DNA from: Algorimicrobium hallyeonense
GTDB taxonomy: Bacteria; Bacteroidota; Bacteroidia; Flavobacteriales; Flavobacteriaceae
Assembly (NCBI RefSeq): GCF_042657385.1
Contig: NZ_JBHSLA010000001.1
Location: 992,001-1,056,000 of the forward strand
Reading direction: 5' to 3'
Length of the DNA stretch: 64,000 nt
The first letter of the stretch is position 1; each line of letters begins with the position of its first letter. The notes below the pieces were generated by a model. That model ran no database searches, was not told where the DNA came from, and worked only from the letters and a program-made list of their open reading frames with translations. The position numbers and the translations under genes are program-made. This document shows, piece after piece, positions 45,047-53,380 of this stretch.

Positions 45047-45865
45047 TTAGCCTTCTTTGTGTATTTCCACTTGGTGTGGGTAAGGAATATCAATTCCAGC
45101 CGCATCAAGTGCTTCTTTTGTTTGTTCCATAACATCAAACTTAACGGTCCAATAATCTTCTTTCTTAACCCATGCACGTGTAAAGAAATTAATAGAGCTA
45201 TCCGCTAATTCAGATACATTTACAGCCGTAGCCGGATCTTTCAATACCAATGGATGCGAATTAATTACACCAAAAAGTATTTCTTTGGTTTTCTTAATGT
45301 CAGAATCATAACCAACACCAAACGTAAAATCTACACGTCGTGTATCTTCTGTACTATAATTAATAATATTGCCATTTGATAATGCGCCATTTGGAATTAT
45401 GACTTCTTTATTATCTGTTGTATTTAATTTAGTCGTAAAAATTTCAATTTCTTTAACGGTTCCACTTTCACCTTGGGCTTCAATAAAATCACCAATTTTA
45501 ATAGGTCTGAATACCATTAAAAGTACACCACCCGCAAAATTCCCTAAAGAACCTTGAAGTGCTAAACCAATGGCTAAACCCGCAGCAGCTATAATAGCGG
45601 CAAATTGCGCTGTAGGAACACCTAAAGTGCCTAATATGGTAATTACTAATAATATTTTTAAAATAGCATTGATTAAATCTACAAGAAATTTCTTGAGGCT
45701 TACTTCATAATGACCTTTATCCATCATTTTTTTGAAACCTTTAAGAATCTTTTTAATAAGCCAAGAACCAACAATCCATATAACAATGGCTCCAATAACT
45801 TTTAAACCGTAAGTGGTTACAAATGCAATGCCTTGTTCTATCCAGTAATCTAAATTTTTATCCAT
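45047..45865 (-). CDS. mscS: Small-conductance mechanosensitive channel MscS
   Basis: A 272-residue MscS channel that opens on membrane tension to release solutes on osmotic downshock. Membrane helices are at about 18-36, 58-80 and 85-105; the pore-lining helix is AAAGLAIGLALQGSLGNFAGGVLLM, with the Gly/Ala packing typical of MscS. The cytoplasmic beta domain (FRPIKIGDFIEAQGESGTVKEIEIFTT) and C-terminal alpha/beta domain follow. It converges on tsaB with a 3-base gap. Confidence 0.94.
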   Translation of the reverse strand: MDKNLDYWIEQGIAFVTTYGLKVIGAIVIWIVGSWLIKKILKGFKKMMDKGHYEVSLKKFLVDLINAILKILLVITILGTLGVPTAQFAAIIAAAGLAIGLALQGSLGNFAGGVLLMVFRPIKIGDFIEAQGESGTVKEIEIFTTKLNTTDNKEVIIPNGALSNGNIINYSTEDTRRVDFTFGVGYDSDIKKTKEILFGVINSHPLVLKDPATAVNVSELADSSINFFTRAWVKKEDYWTVKFDVMEQTKEALDAAGIDIPYPHQVEIHKEG

Positions 45866-45893
45866 AATGTGCTTAGTGAGATTAATTAAGTGA

Positions 45894-45901
45894 CAAATTT
45901 A
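45894..45901 (-). promoter_or_regulatory. Putative -7 element (TAAATTTG) of mscS
   Basis: On the minus strand TAAATTTG fits TAnnTTTG and lies 28 bases before the mscS ATG. No clear -33 box. Confidence 0.4.
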
Positions 45902-46066
45902 AGTATTATCTCACAGTTCTAAAAATTATAGAAATTTAAAATAATGATTAACAGTTAGATAATAAGTGAGGTATGGTTTGGATTGATGAATGAAACTAAA
46001 TAGCAAATTAATAGGTGAAAACTACCAATTCCAACGAATAGCATACAAGCTATTAAGAATGGGGCA

Positions 46067-46090
46067 TAAAAAAACGCCCTAAAAAGGGCG
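46067..46090 (-). terminator. Intrinsic terminator after the dodecin gene
   Basis: On the minus strand CGCCCTTTTTAGGGCG is followed by seven Ts. It lies 17 bases past the stop of the dodecin gene, and separates it from mscS. Confidence 0.88.
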
Positions 46091-46106
46091 CTTCAAATAG
46101 TTGTTA

Positions 46107-46307
46107 TTATTTAACCTCGAAGGTTATTTTTATATTCACTCGAAATTCGGTTACGTTATCGCCATTTACAATAGCACTTTGTTCTTTTACATAAACCGAA
46201 CGAATGTTTTTTACGGTTTTAGATGCTTCCTTAACGGCTTTTCGGGTTGCGTCTTCCCAGCTGGTTTCAGAATTTGATAATACTTCAATAACTTTTAAAA
46301 TAGCCAT
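46107..46307 (-). CDS. Dodecin family flavin-binding protein
   Basis: A 66-residue protein. Dodecins form hollow 12-mers that bind flavins (riboflavin or FMN in the characterised members) in pairs and are thought to store or buffer them. The pattern is MAILKVIEVLSNSETSWEDATRKAVKEA, a central SVYVKEQSA strand and a final FRVNIKITFEVK strand, as in the family. The tryptophan in SWEDA corresponds to the flavin-stacking Trp of archaeal and bacterial dodecins. It is single-gene between two terminated units. Confidence 0.9.
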   Translation of the reverse strand: MAILKVIEVLSNSETSWEDATRKAVKEASKTVKNIRSVYVKEQSAIVNGDNVTEFRVNIKITFEVK

Positions 46308-46364
46308 AATATTGTTTTTTTAAGTTTAGCTGTTAAGTTACTAATTATATTTCGGAATATAAAA

Positions 46365-47267
46365 TTATCCGTTTAAGGCTTCAACTGTTTCCACACGACC
46401 TTTAAGCATTTCTTTTAGCATATTTTCAATACCATTTTTCAAGGTAAACGTAGACGATGGACAGCCACTACACGCACCTTGTAAAATAACTTTTACGGTT
46501 TTCGTTTCTGGATTGTAGGATTCAAATTGAATATTTCCACCATCACTTGCTACGGCAGGTTTTATATATTCTTCTAAAATGTTTATTATTTCTTTGGACG
46601 TATCATCGCGTGATTCATAGGTTTCGTCCAGTTTTTCACTTGTAATATTTAGTACTTCTTGCGCATTAGCATTTACGACTTCCTTACCATTTTCAATAAA
46701 TGTTCGGATAAACTCGCGTAATTCCATGGTGATAGTTTCCCATTCTGCCATGTCATATTTAGTTACAGAAATGTAATTGTCTTCCATAAAAACACTTTTC
46801 ACAAACGGAAAATGGAATAATTCTGTTGCTAATGGCGACACTTTAGCATCGTCTATGGATGTAAATTCATAAGTTGCAGTTACTAATTTTTTATTGGCTA
46901 CAAACTTAATTACAGCAGGATTAGGTGTGCTTTCCGCATAAACCGTAATCGGTACTTTTTTTACCGTTGTGGTGTCGGTAATTACAACGCCACCCGAATT
47001 TAAGTATTCGGTAATTTGTTCTGCAACTTCCTCTTGAACATCAGGCCACTCGACAATATTAAAACGTTCAATAGCTATAAAATTACTTGATATATAAACC
47101 TTCTTCACAAAAGGTAAATAAAATAATTGCTGTGCTAAAGGTGAATTTTTAGCATCATCAATATTATTAAATTCAAAGCTTTGGTGCTTGGTTATAAACT
47201 GATTAAGTTCAAATTTTACAATTGTATTATTGGAAGTTTCTTGAATGGAAACTGTATATGGATTCAT
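46365..47267 (-). CDS. Nfu/NifU-like Fe-S carrier protein with duplicated N-terminal domain
   Basis: Scaffold or carrier for [4Fe-4S] clusters. The 300-residue protein has two copies of the Nfu N-terminal domain (about 5-95 and 106-197) sharing the motif DDAK-x-SPLA-x2-LF-x2-PFVK. The second has the canonical start ESTPNPAVIKF. A linker leads to the NifU C-terminal domain with the cluster-binding Cys266 and Cys269 in GACSGCPSS. One N domain plus the C domain is the usual layout; this doubling adds about 100 residues. Location is cytoplasmic. A likely promoter lies just upstream. Confidence 0.93.
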   Translation of the reverse strand: MNPYTVSIQETSNNTIVKFELNQFITKHQSFEFNNIDDAKNSPLAQQLFYLPFVKKVYISSNFIAIERFNIVEWPDVQEEVAEQITEYLNSGGVVITDTTTVKKVPITVYAESTPNPAVIKFVANKKLVTATYEFTSIDDAKVSPLATELFHFPFVKSVFMEDNYISVTKYDMAEWETITMELREFIRTFIENGKEVVNANAQEVLNITSEKLDETYESRDDTSKEIINILEEYIKPAVASDGGNIQFESYNPETKTVKVILQGACSGCPSSTFTLKNGIENMLKEMLKGRVETVEALNG

Positions 47268-47284
47268 GATAAATATTTTTTTTG

Positions 47285-47292
47285 CAAAAATA
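47285..47292 (-). promoter_or_regulatory. Putative -7 element (TATTTTTG) of the nfu gene
   Basis: TATTTTTG on the minus strand, 17 bases before the nfu ATG. It fits TAnnTTTG and predicts a short leader. Confidence 0.5.
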
Positions 47293-47522
47293 CTAAAAGA
47301 AAACTATAGATATCCATATATTTGAGTTTTAATGCTCGGTAAAATAGAGTTTAAAACTTATCAATTTCATGAAATTTGATAAGGTTTAACTTTTGTAATG
47401 GAGTGATAAAAAGTAATTTTTATATATTTGGTCGCGGATTTATAATTTTATTGTAAAAACCGAGTTTTATATAAGGATAAAGATTTAGTGTGGTTTTACC
47501 AATCTACCTTGAAAAATATACT

Positions 47523-48524
47523 ATGAGAATGAAAAGGTTTTTTTTAATAGCAGTTGTTGCCTTTTTTACACAGTTTGTAAAAGCCCAAGAAGGACTTCCT
47601 ATTTATACCGATTATCTAACAGATAACTATTATTTAATTCACCCGTCTATGGCTGGTGTTGCCAATTGTGCTAAAATACGTATGACAGGTAGACAGCAAT
47701 GGTTTGGCCATGAAAATGCGCCCAAATTATTAACTGTTAGTGCTAATGGTAGAATAGGTGAATCTAATTCTGGAATTGGCGCCATTTTTTACACGGATAA
47801 AAACGGATACCACTCGCAAAATGGTGCGTATTTAACGTATGCATACCAATTAATGTTTTCTAGAAATGAAGTAGATTTAAACATGCTTTCTTTCGGTTTA
47901 AGTGTTGGAGCTATCCAATATAAATTGGACGAGACAGCTTTCTTAAATGAATTACCAGATCGTATAATTTCAGGAATCGAACAAAGTTCAACCAACTTTA
48001 ATATTGATTTCGGATTTTCATATTTCTTGTATAATTTCTACGCACATGCTACTGTAAAAAATATTCTAAATAATGAAGGGATTAATAACGATATCGAAAT
48101 TACTAGTAATTTAAGACGTTATTTATTCTCTACAGGTATTGTTTTAGGGAAGTTTGGTAGTGAATGGACTTATGAGCCATCCATCATGTTTCAATATAAA
48201 GATGGTACAAAAGAATCGTCCATTGACATCAATGCGAAAGTTTACAAAGAAATGGATTTCGGAAAGCTTTGGGGAGGTTTATCCTACCGTCGTAGTTTAG
48301 ATGGTGCCGAATATATTGATGGCGGAAGTGTTAATAGCCAAAAATTACAATATATTTCACCACTTGTAGGTGTTAATTTTAAAGACTTTATGGTTGCATA
48401 TACCTATTCATACCAATCAAATTCAGTTGTATTCAACAATGGTGGTTTTCACCAAATAACATTAGGTTATAACTTTGGTTGCAGAAAAGAGCGTTATCAC
48501 TGTGCTTGTCCTGCAATTAATTAA
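47523..48524 (+). CDS. PorP/SprF family type IX secretion outer-membrane protein
   Basis: A roughly 333-residue outer-membrane beta-barrel of the PorP/SprF family. Members help export or attach type IX cargo and, in gliding species, the SprB adhesin. The start taken is the ATG at 47523 (another at 47529), which begins a signal peptide ending VKAQ; a GTG at 47490 would add 11 residues. Typical segments: YTDYLTDNYYLIHPSMAGVANCAKIRMTGRQQWFG, and VAYTYSYQSNSVVFNNGGFHQITLGYNF near the end. The tail CRKERYHCACPAIN has three cysteines. Such genes normally follow a large adhesin gene; here none is adjacent. Confidence 0.9.
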   Translation: MRMKRFFLIAVVAFFTQFVKAQEGLPIYTDYLTDNYYLIHPSMAGVANCAKIRMTGRQQWFGHENAPKLLTVSANGRIGESNSGIGAIFYTDKNGYHSQNGAYLTYAYQLMFSRNEVDLNMLSFGLSVGAIQYKLDETAFLNELPDRIISGIEQSSTNFNIDFGFSYFLYNFYAHATVKNILNNEGINNDIEITSNLRRYLFSTGIVLGKFGSEWTYEPSIMFQYKDGTKESSIDINAKVYKEMDFGKLWGGLSYRRSLDGAEYIDGGSVNSQKLQYISPLVGVNFKDFMVAYTYSYQSNSVVFNNGGFHQITLGYNFGCRKERYHCACPAIN

Positions 48525-48546
48525 GACATACAATTCAAATAATTTA

Positions 48547-48578
48547 AAACTCGGAATAACCTTCCGAGTTTTTTTTAT
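48547..48578 (+). terminator. Intrinsic terminator after the PorP/SprF gene
   Basis: AAAACTCGGAA and TTCCGAGTTTT form a perfect stem, followed by further Ts. It ends the PorP/SprF transcript; the following spacer to the histidine kinase holds nothing else recognised. Confidence 0.88.
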
Positions 48579-48755
48579 GTTGTTTAATTTTATTTGAATA
48601 AAACCCAGAATGTGTGAAAGCCCTATTTTAATTAGGGAATGAATTTAATCAGCTTGTAAACAACACTTTTTAACTTAAAATCTTCACCGTATTTGCAAAT
48701 ACGTATTTTATAATACCGCTTAAAGTACGTAAGTTTATACATGTAAATTTTAATA

Positions 48756-50921
48756 ATGAAATCTTTTTTAACCGCTCTTTTGTTTCTGTTCCTGTACGTC
48801 AGTCCCTACATGGTCTATGCGCAGGAAATGTCAACATCATCTAATAGGCAACAAACTGTTTTTACGGTTCGTGGGTCGGTATATGATGCTGAATTTAGTA
48901 AGCCCATTCCACAAGTTAATATTGAGGTAAATGGTGGCGCATATACCACAACAAATATGGCTGGTGAATTTAGAATTCAGGCAAAAAGAGGTGATGAATT
49001 AGTGATAAGGCATAAAGATTTCCAAACCGTTTACTACACCATAAAAGATAACGAACGCATAAAAATAGAAGTGCGAGCAAATGAGTTAACGTTTGAAGCG
49101 CCAAAAATAAATCAAGAGTCAACTTTTAATGCATCTATAGATTCTGCGGAAACCTATTTAAAAACAGATATAGAAAAAAGCTTGCAATTTATTACAGAAG
49201 CGCTTTCCAAAAGTCGCTCTATTAACGAAAATTCGCAAGTATATGAAGTTTTAGGTGATGTATATATTCATTGGAAACAATATGATTTAGCAATTAGTAA
49301 TTATCGCATTAGCCTTCAAAGTGTTAAATCTCATACTGTTCAGTTAAAATTAGCCAAAGCCTATTGGTACAATAAAAGTTACCAAGAAAGTATTGCGACA
49401 TATCAAAATGTTTCAAAATCTGATTTAAGTAATTGGCAACAGGTTGTTTTACATGAAGGACTTGGTGATACTTATACTAGTATTCATGATTATCCAAAGG
49501 CTTTAAAGGCTTATAATTCAGCTTTAGAGAAAGCAAATTATTATAAAATAAAAGCCAAAATAACCGATTTAAATTCGAAAATAGCCCAAGTGTTGAGTGA
49601 AACTGGGAATGAAAAAGAAGCAGAAGATTACTTTGATAATGCTTTAAAATTAGCCTCTCAAGAAACCGGTTCGCGTGCTGTGGAGGAGAAAGTGAAAGTG
49701 GCCGATTTCAAAAATAGAAGTCAAAATTTTTCTGATGAAATTGAACTGCGAAAACAAGCCATACAAGCCATTCAAAATATTGAGTTAGATTCGGCTATCG
49801 GTAATGAAAGTGCGTTAACTGTTCAAAAACAAAACTATAAAATTGGCAATGCCTATTATTTAAAAAAGGATTATAATAGCGCTAAAACCTATCTGGAAAA
49901 AAGTATAAATGAAGCCAGTGCAAAAAATGATTTAGTGGTTGCCAAGGATGCCAAGCGAAAACTATCAGAGGTTTATAGTAGTTCTGGCGATTATGATAAA
50001 GCCCTGGAAACCTACAAGGAATATACAGATCTGGTGGAAACCTTGTATATTAAAAAGGAGCAAGAAATAATTCAAGCGGCACGTTTTAGCAAAGAAATTG
50101 CTGAAAAACAAAACCGGATTACCAGTTTGGAATCCGATAGACAATTATCAGAAAGTAAGTATCAATTAACATCAGAACGTAACAAGCGTCAGCAGCTCAT
50201 AATCTACTCTTTAATTGGAGGATTATTGTTGCTTTTGGTTACGGCTTATTTTATGTATAAATACATTAAACAACAACGTTTGGCAAATAATTTATTAGCT
50301 TTAAAATCATTGCGTAGCCAAATGAATCCGCATTTTATTTTTAATGCCTTAAACTCCGTAAATAGTTTTATAGCGGCTAATGATGAGCGAACAGCTAATA
50401 GATATTTATCCGATTTTTCCCATCTCATGCGTTCCGTTTTAGAGAATAGTGAAGCTGATTTTATTCCCTTGGAAAAAGAGATTGCCCTGTTGGAGCTTTA
50501 CACGAAATTGGAGCATTTCCGGTTCCAAGATAAATTTGATTATGAGATAACCATTGCGGATAATGTGGTTGTTTCCGACTTTCAAATTCCACCTATGCTG
50601 TTACAACCGTATATAGAAAATGCAGTATGGCATGGTTTACGTTATAAAACAACCAAAGGGTTGTTGTCCATTAGAATCTGTAAAACAAGCGAAACAGAAC
50701 TAACGATTACCATTTCTGATAATGGTATTGGTCGCGAACGTTCTAAAGAATTAAAAACTGATAATCAGAAAAAGCATAACTCACAAGGCATGAGTAATAT
50801 TCAAAAACGGGTGTCTATTTTAAATGATATGTATCAGGATAAAGTAGATGTAAGCATTTCCGATTTTCAGGATGAAGAAGATGCAGGAACCCAAGTGATT
50901 GTCAAATTGAAAAAAGATTGA
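48756..50921 (+). CDS. Sensor histidine kinase with CarboxypepD_reg and TPR sensor region
   Basis: A 721-residue LytS/YehU-type kinase. Signal peptide about 1-23, then a carboxypeptidase regulatory-like beta domain (about 35-110, VRGSVYDAEFSKPIPQVNIEV), then TPR repeats and helical repeats (about 130-430) in the periplasm, one membrane helix (about 481-502), and a cytoplasmic His_kinase domain. The phosphoacceptor is His526 in QMNPHFIFNALNSVNSF, and the ATP lid NGIGRERSKEL with G-rich box SQGMSNIQKRV is seen. It is paired with the LytTR regulator 70 bases downstream. Confidence 0.93.
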   Translation: MKSFLTALLFLFLYVSPYMVYAQEMSTSSNRQQTVFTVRGSVYDAEFSKPIPQVNIEVNGGAYTTTNMAGEFRIQAKRGDELVIRHKDFQTVYYTIKDNERIKIEVRANELTFEAPKINQESTFNASIDSAETYLKTDIEKSLQFITEALSKSRSINENSQVYEVLGDVYIHWKQYDLAISNYRISLQSVKSHTVQLKLAKAYWYNKSYQESIATYQNVSKSDLSNWQQVVLHEGLGDTYTSIHDYPKALKAYNSALEKANYYKIKAKITDLNSKIAQVLSETGNEKEAEDYFDNALKLASQETGSRAVEEKVKVADFKNRSQNFSDEIELRKQAIQAIQNIELDSAIGNESALTVQKQNYKIGNAYYLKKDYNSAKTYLEKSINEASAKNDLVVAKDAKRKLSEVYSSSGDYDKALETYKEYTDLVETLYIKKEQEIIQAARFSKEIAEKQNRITSLESDRQLSESKYQLTSERNKRQQLIIYSLIGGLLLLLVTAYFMYKYIKQQRLANNLLALKSLRSQMNPHFIFNALNSVNSFIAANDERTANRYLSDFSHLMRSVLENSEADFIPLEKEIALLELYTKLEHFRFQDKFDYEITIADNVVVSDFQIPPMLLQPYIENAVWHGLRYKTTKGLLSIRICKTSETELTITISDNGIGRERSKELKTDNQKKHNSQGMSNIQKRVSILNDMYQDKVDVSISDFQDEEDAGTQVIVKLKKD

Positions 50922-50991
50922 TTATCGCATAATAAGACAACTTAATTTGTAAACAAAAGAATGAGATTCCCAAATCTAAAAAAATAAGAAT

Positions 50992-51726
50992 ATGAAACTA
51001 AAAGCTATAATAGTCGAAGACGAACATACTAGTCGTGATATTTTAAAAAACTACTTAACACGCTACTGTCCAAATGTCCAGGTTTTAGGTGAAGCAGAAA
51101 ACGTGGAGGAAGCACTCATTTTAATTAGAAATAACGAACTAGATTTGGTATTTCTAGACGTGGAAATGCCTTATGGAAATGCCTTCGATTTATTAGAAAA
51201 AGTAGGCGATATTAATTTTGAAACCATATTTGTAACAGCCTATAATCACTATGCTATGGATGCGTTAAATGCTCACGCATCGTATTATTTAATGAAGCCA
51301 ATTTCTATTGATGAATTAATTAAAGCGGTGGATTATGTAACTGAAATTAAACAGAAAGAATCCGCGCTTCAAGATCAGGTTTTAGTCCCTAAAATACAGG
51401 TGATTTCAGGAAAAATAACCATACCACAGCAGGATGGGTTTGAAGTCATCAACACAGCAGATATTTTGTATTGCAAAGCCGATGATAACTACACGGAGAT
51501 TTATTTAAATAATGAGAAAAAGAAATTGGTAAGTAAGACCTTGAAGTATTTTGAAGATGCGTTGATGGATAGCCACTTTTCACGCGTGCATAAATCCTAT
51601 TTAGTAAACGTCAACGAGATTTTAAAATACGTGAAAGGAAAGGGTGGAAGTGTTGTGTTGAGTAATGGGAAGCAAGTGAGTGTTTCGGCTTCTAGAAAAG
51701 CGGAATTTTTGGCTTTTTTTAAATAG
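50992..51726 (+). CDS. LytTR-family response regulator
   Basis: Partner of the preceding kinase, 244 residues. The receiver domain has the phosphorylatable Asp56 (VFLDVEMP), Thr81 and Lys101 (MKP). The C-terminal LytTR DNA-binding domain (about 140-244) has the characteristic YCKADDNYTEIYL and HFSRVHKSYLVNVNEI segments. Its target genes cannot be seen from sequence; the PorP/SprF gene nearby is one possible but unproven target. Confidence 0.95.
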   Translation: MKLKAIIVEDEHTSRDILKNYLTRYCPNVQVLGEAENVEEALILIRNNELDLVFLDVEMPYGNAFDLLEKVGDINFETIFVTAYNHYAMDALNAHASYYLMKPISIDELIKAVDYVTEIKQKESALQDQVLVPKIQVISGKITIPQQDGFEVINTADILYCKADDNYTEIYLNNEKKKLVSKTLKYFEDALMDSHFSRVHKSYLVNVNEILKYVKGKGGSVVLSNGKQVSVSASRKAEFLAFFK

Positions 51727-52018
51727 AATTCCTGCAAAAGCAGGAAATCGAAGATTCAGAGGAGCTAATCTCATAGCTTTAAATACAGCACTTCAAATTT
51801 AACACAAGCGTTAACCATTTCAAGCGAAGCGAGAACTAATAAATTTTTTATATCACCCTAGATTTCCAAACCTATCAGGTTTTAGAAACCTTTTAGGTCT
51901 TTTAGGCATTTCTCAAAACCATTCAGTAAGAGTAGAAATATTAATCTCAAAAATAATCCTACTTTAGCAATTCATAAAAACGAATACTCAAAACATAATT
52001 TATAAAAGCAACATTATT
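51727..52018. other. Non-coding spacer with repeat-like hairpins
   Basis: No ORF is supported here. A perfect hairpin TTCCTGC-AAAA-GCAGGAA is at 51729-51746 with no U-tract. Around 51880-51910 there are short palindromic and direct elements (AACCT...AGGTT, then CTTTTAGG twice). This looks like remnants of flavobacterial intergenic repeats. No convincing promoter for the carbonic anhydrase gene was recognised. Confidence 0.45.
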
Positions 52019-52534
52019 ATGCCTGTTATCAAACCCGTAAACGGAAAAGCACCAAACATACCAACTAATTGTTATATTGCCGAAAACGCAACCATTGTTG
52101 GCGATGTTTCAATGGGATCAAACTGCAGCGTTTGGTTTAATGCCGTTATTCGTGGCGATGTCCATTATATTAAAATGGGAAATAAAGTGAATGTTCAGGA
52201 TGGTGCCATTATTCATGCTACATATCAGAAATCGCCAACCACCATAGGAAATAATGTGTCTATTGGACATAATGCTATCGTACATGGGTGTACCATCCAT
52301 GATAATGTACTTATTGGTATGGGTAGTATAGTAATGGATGATTGTGTTGTAGAAAGCAATAGTATTATTGCTGCAGGTGCTGTGGTAACCAAAAATACAC
52401 ATATAGAATCAAATAGCATTTATGCAGGCATTCCAGCTAAAAAAGTAAAGGATATTAGCCAAGAATTAATTTCAGGTGAAATTAATAGAATAGCCGAAAA
52501 CTACGTGACATATTCGGGTTGGTTTAAAGAGTAG
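52019..52534 (+). CDS. Gamma-carbonic anhydrase family protein (left-handed beta-helix)
   Basis: A 171-residue hexapeptide-repeat protein. The gamma class hydrates CO2, using metal held by three histidines at the subunit interface. Hexapeptide repeats run from about 18 to 145, and likely ligands are His66 (AIIHAT), His84 (SIGHNA) and His89 (IVHG), the spacing seen in Cam/CamH homologues. Activity depends on other residues I cannot check, and some members are inactive. It converges on murI with four bases between stops. Confidence 0.9.
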   Translation: MPVIKPVNGKAPNIPTNCYIAENATIVGDVSMGSNCSVWFNAVIRGDVHYIKMGNKVNVQDGAIIHATYQKSPTTIGNNVSIGHNAIVHGCTIHDNVLIGMGSIVMDDCVVESNSIIAAGAVVTKNTHIESNSIYAGIPAKKVKDISQELISGEINRIAENYVTYSGWFKE

Positions 52535-52538
52535 ATTC

Positions 52539-53318
52539 TTAAAAATCCAAATACGAAATATCATGATTACCACCTAAAAGCGTGGTAATAACCTCTGTAC
52601 TTGCATTGGTGTTAAATTGCCACTTCCCTTTAGTCATGGAGCTATTTAATAAATTATTCTCTTTTAAAATGAGTTCCGTCTGTTTGGCAACTGCTTCTCC
52701 TGAATCAATAATTTTAACCTGCTCTGGCAATAACTCTAATAGCTGTGGAAGTAAATAGGGGTAGTGCGTACAGCCTAAGACTAAATAATCAATATTGGCT
52801 TTAATCATGGGTTGTAAATAGAGTTTTAATAAGCCAGTCATTTCAGATGAATTTAATTTACCCGATTCAATTAATTGCACTATACCTTCGCCTTCTTGTT
52901 CTATAACTTGTATATGCCGACTATATAAATCTGCTGCTTGATGAAATAATTCGCTGGACAAGGTGCCGCGAGTGGCAAGAATACCAATGGCTTTGGTTTT
53001 AGTATTTAAAGCTGCTGGTTTAATAGCAGGTTCAATACCTATAAAGGGAATTGGAAATTTTTCGCGAAGTATTTTTATGGAATTGGTTGTCGCGGTGTTG
53101 CAAGCCACAACAATGAGTTTGCAGCCTTTGGACATTAGGTGTTCGGTGTTTTTGATACTTAATTGAATAATTTCCTGCTGCGTTTTAGTACCATAGGGCG
53201 AGTTTTTACTATCGGCAAGGTAAATGGTATTCTCATGTGGTAAACGCAGGTGGAGCTCGTTCCAAATGGACGTGCCACCAACACCAGAATCGAATATGCC
53301 AATGGGTTTTGTGCTCAT
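52539..53318 (-). CDS. murI: Glutamate racemase MurI
   Basis: Converts L-glutamate to D-glutamate for peptidoglycan. It is 259 residues. The two catalytic cysteines are visible: Cys73 in VACNTATTNS and Cys183 in LGCTHYPYLL. The N-terminal IGIFDSGVGGTSI is also typical. Last gene of the minus-strand envelope block, after a terminator that may reduce read-through from the skp genes. Confidence 0.96.
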   Translation of the reverse strand: MSTKPIGIFDSGVGGTSIWNELHLRLPHENTIYLADSKNSPYGTKTQQEIIQLSIKNTEHLMSKGCKLIVVACNTATTNSIKILREKFPIPFIGIEPAIKPAALNTKTKAIGILATRGTLSSELFHQAADLYSRHIQVIEQEGEGIVQLIESGKLNSSEMTGLLKLYLQPMIKANIDYLVLGCTHYPYLLPQLLELLPEQVKIIDSGEAVAKQTELILKENNLLNSSMTKGKWQFNTNASTEVITTLLGGNHDISYLDF

Positions 53319-53329
53319 ATACCAAAAAT

Positions 53330-53360
53330 AAAAAAGCCACTTGATATAAGTGGCTTTTTG
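53330..53360 (-). terminator. Intrinsic terminator between skp and murI
   Basis: CAAAAAGCCACTT and AAGTGGCTTTTT form a stem around TATA-type loop bases; the minus strand ends with TTTTTATTTTT. It follows the short skp gene by about 20 bases. Confidence 0.85.
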
Positions 53361-53380
53361 TAGAATATTTTAAAAAAAGA

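Noticed and set aside
52566..52589. Perfect hairpin ATTACCAC/GTGGTAAT in the 3' coding part of murI, near the convergent carbonic anhydrase gene, as a possible embedded terminator
   Set aside because: Neither strand has a T-run after the stem, so it does not look like an intrinsic terminator.
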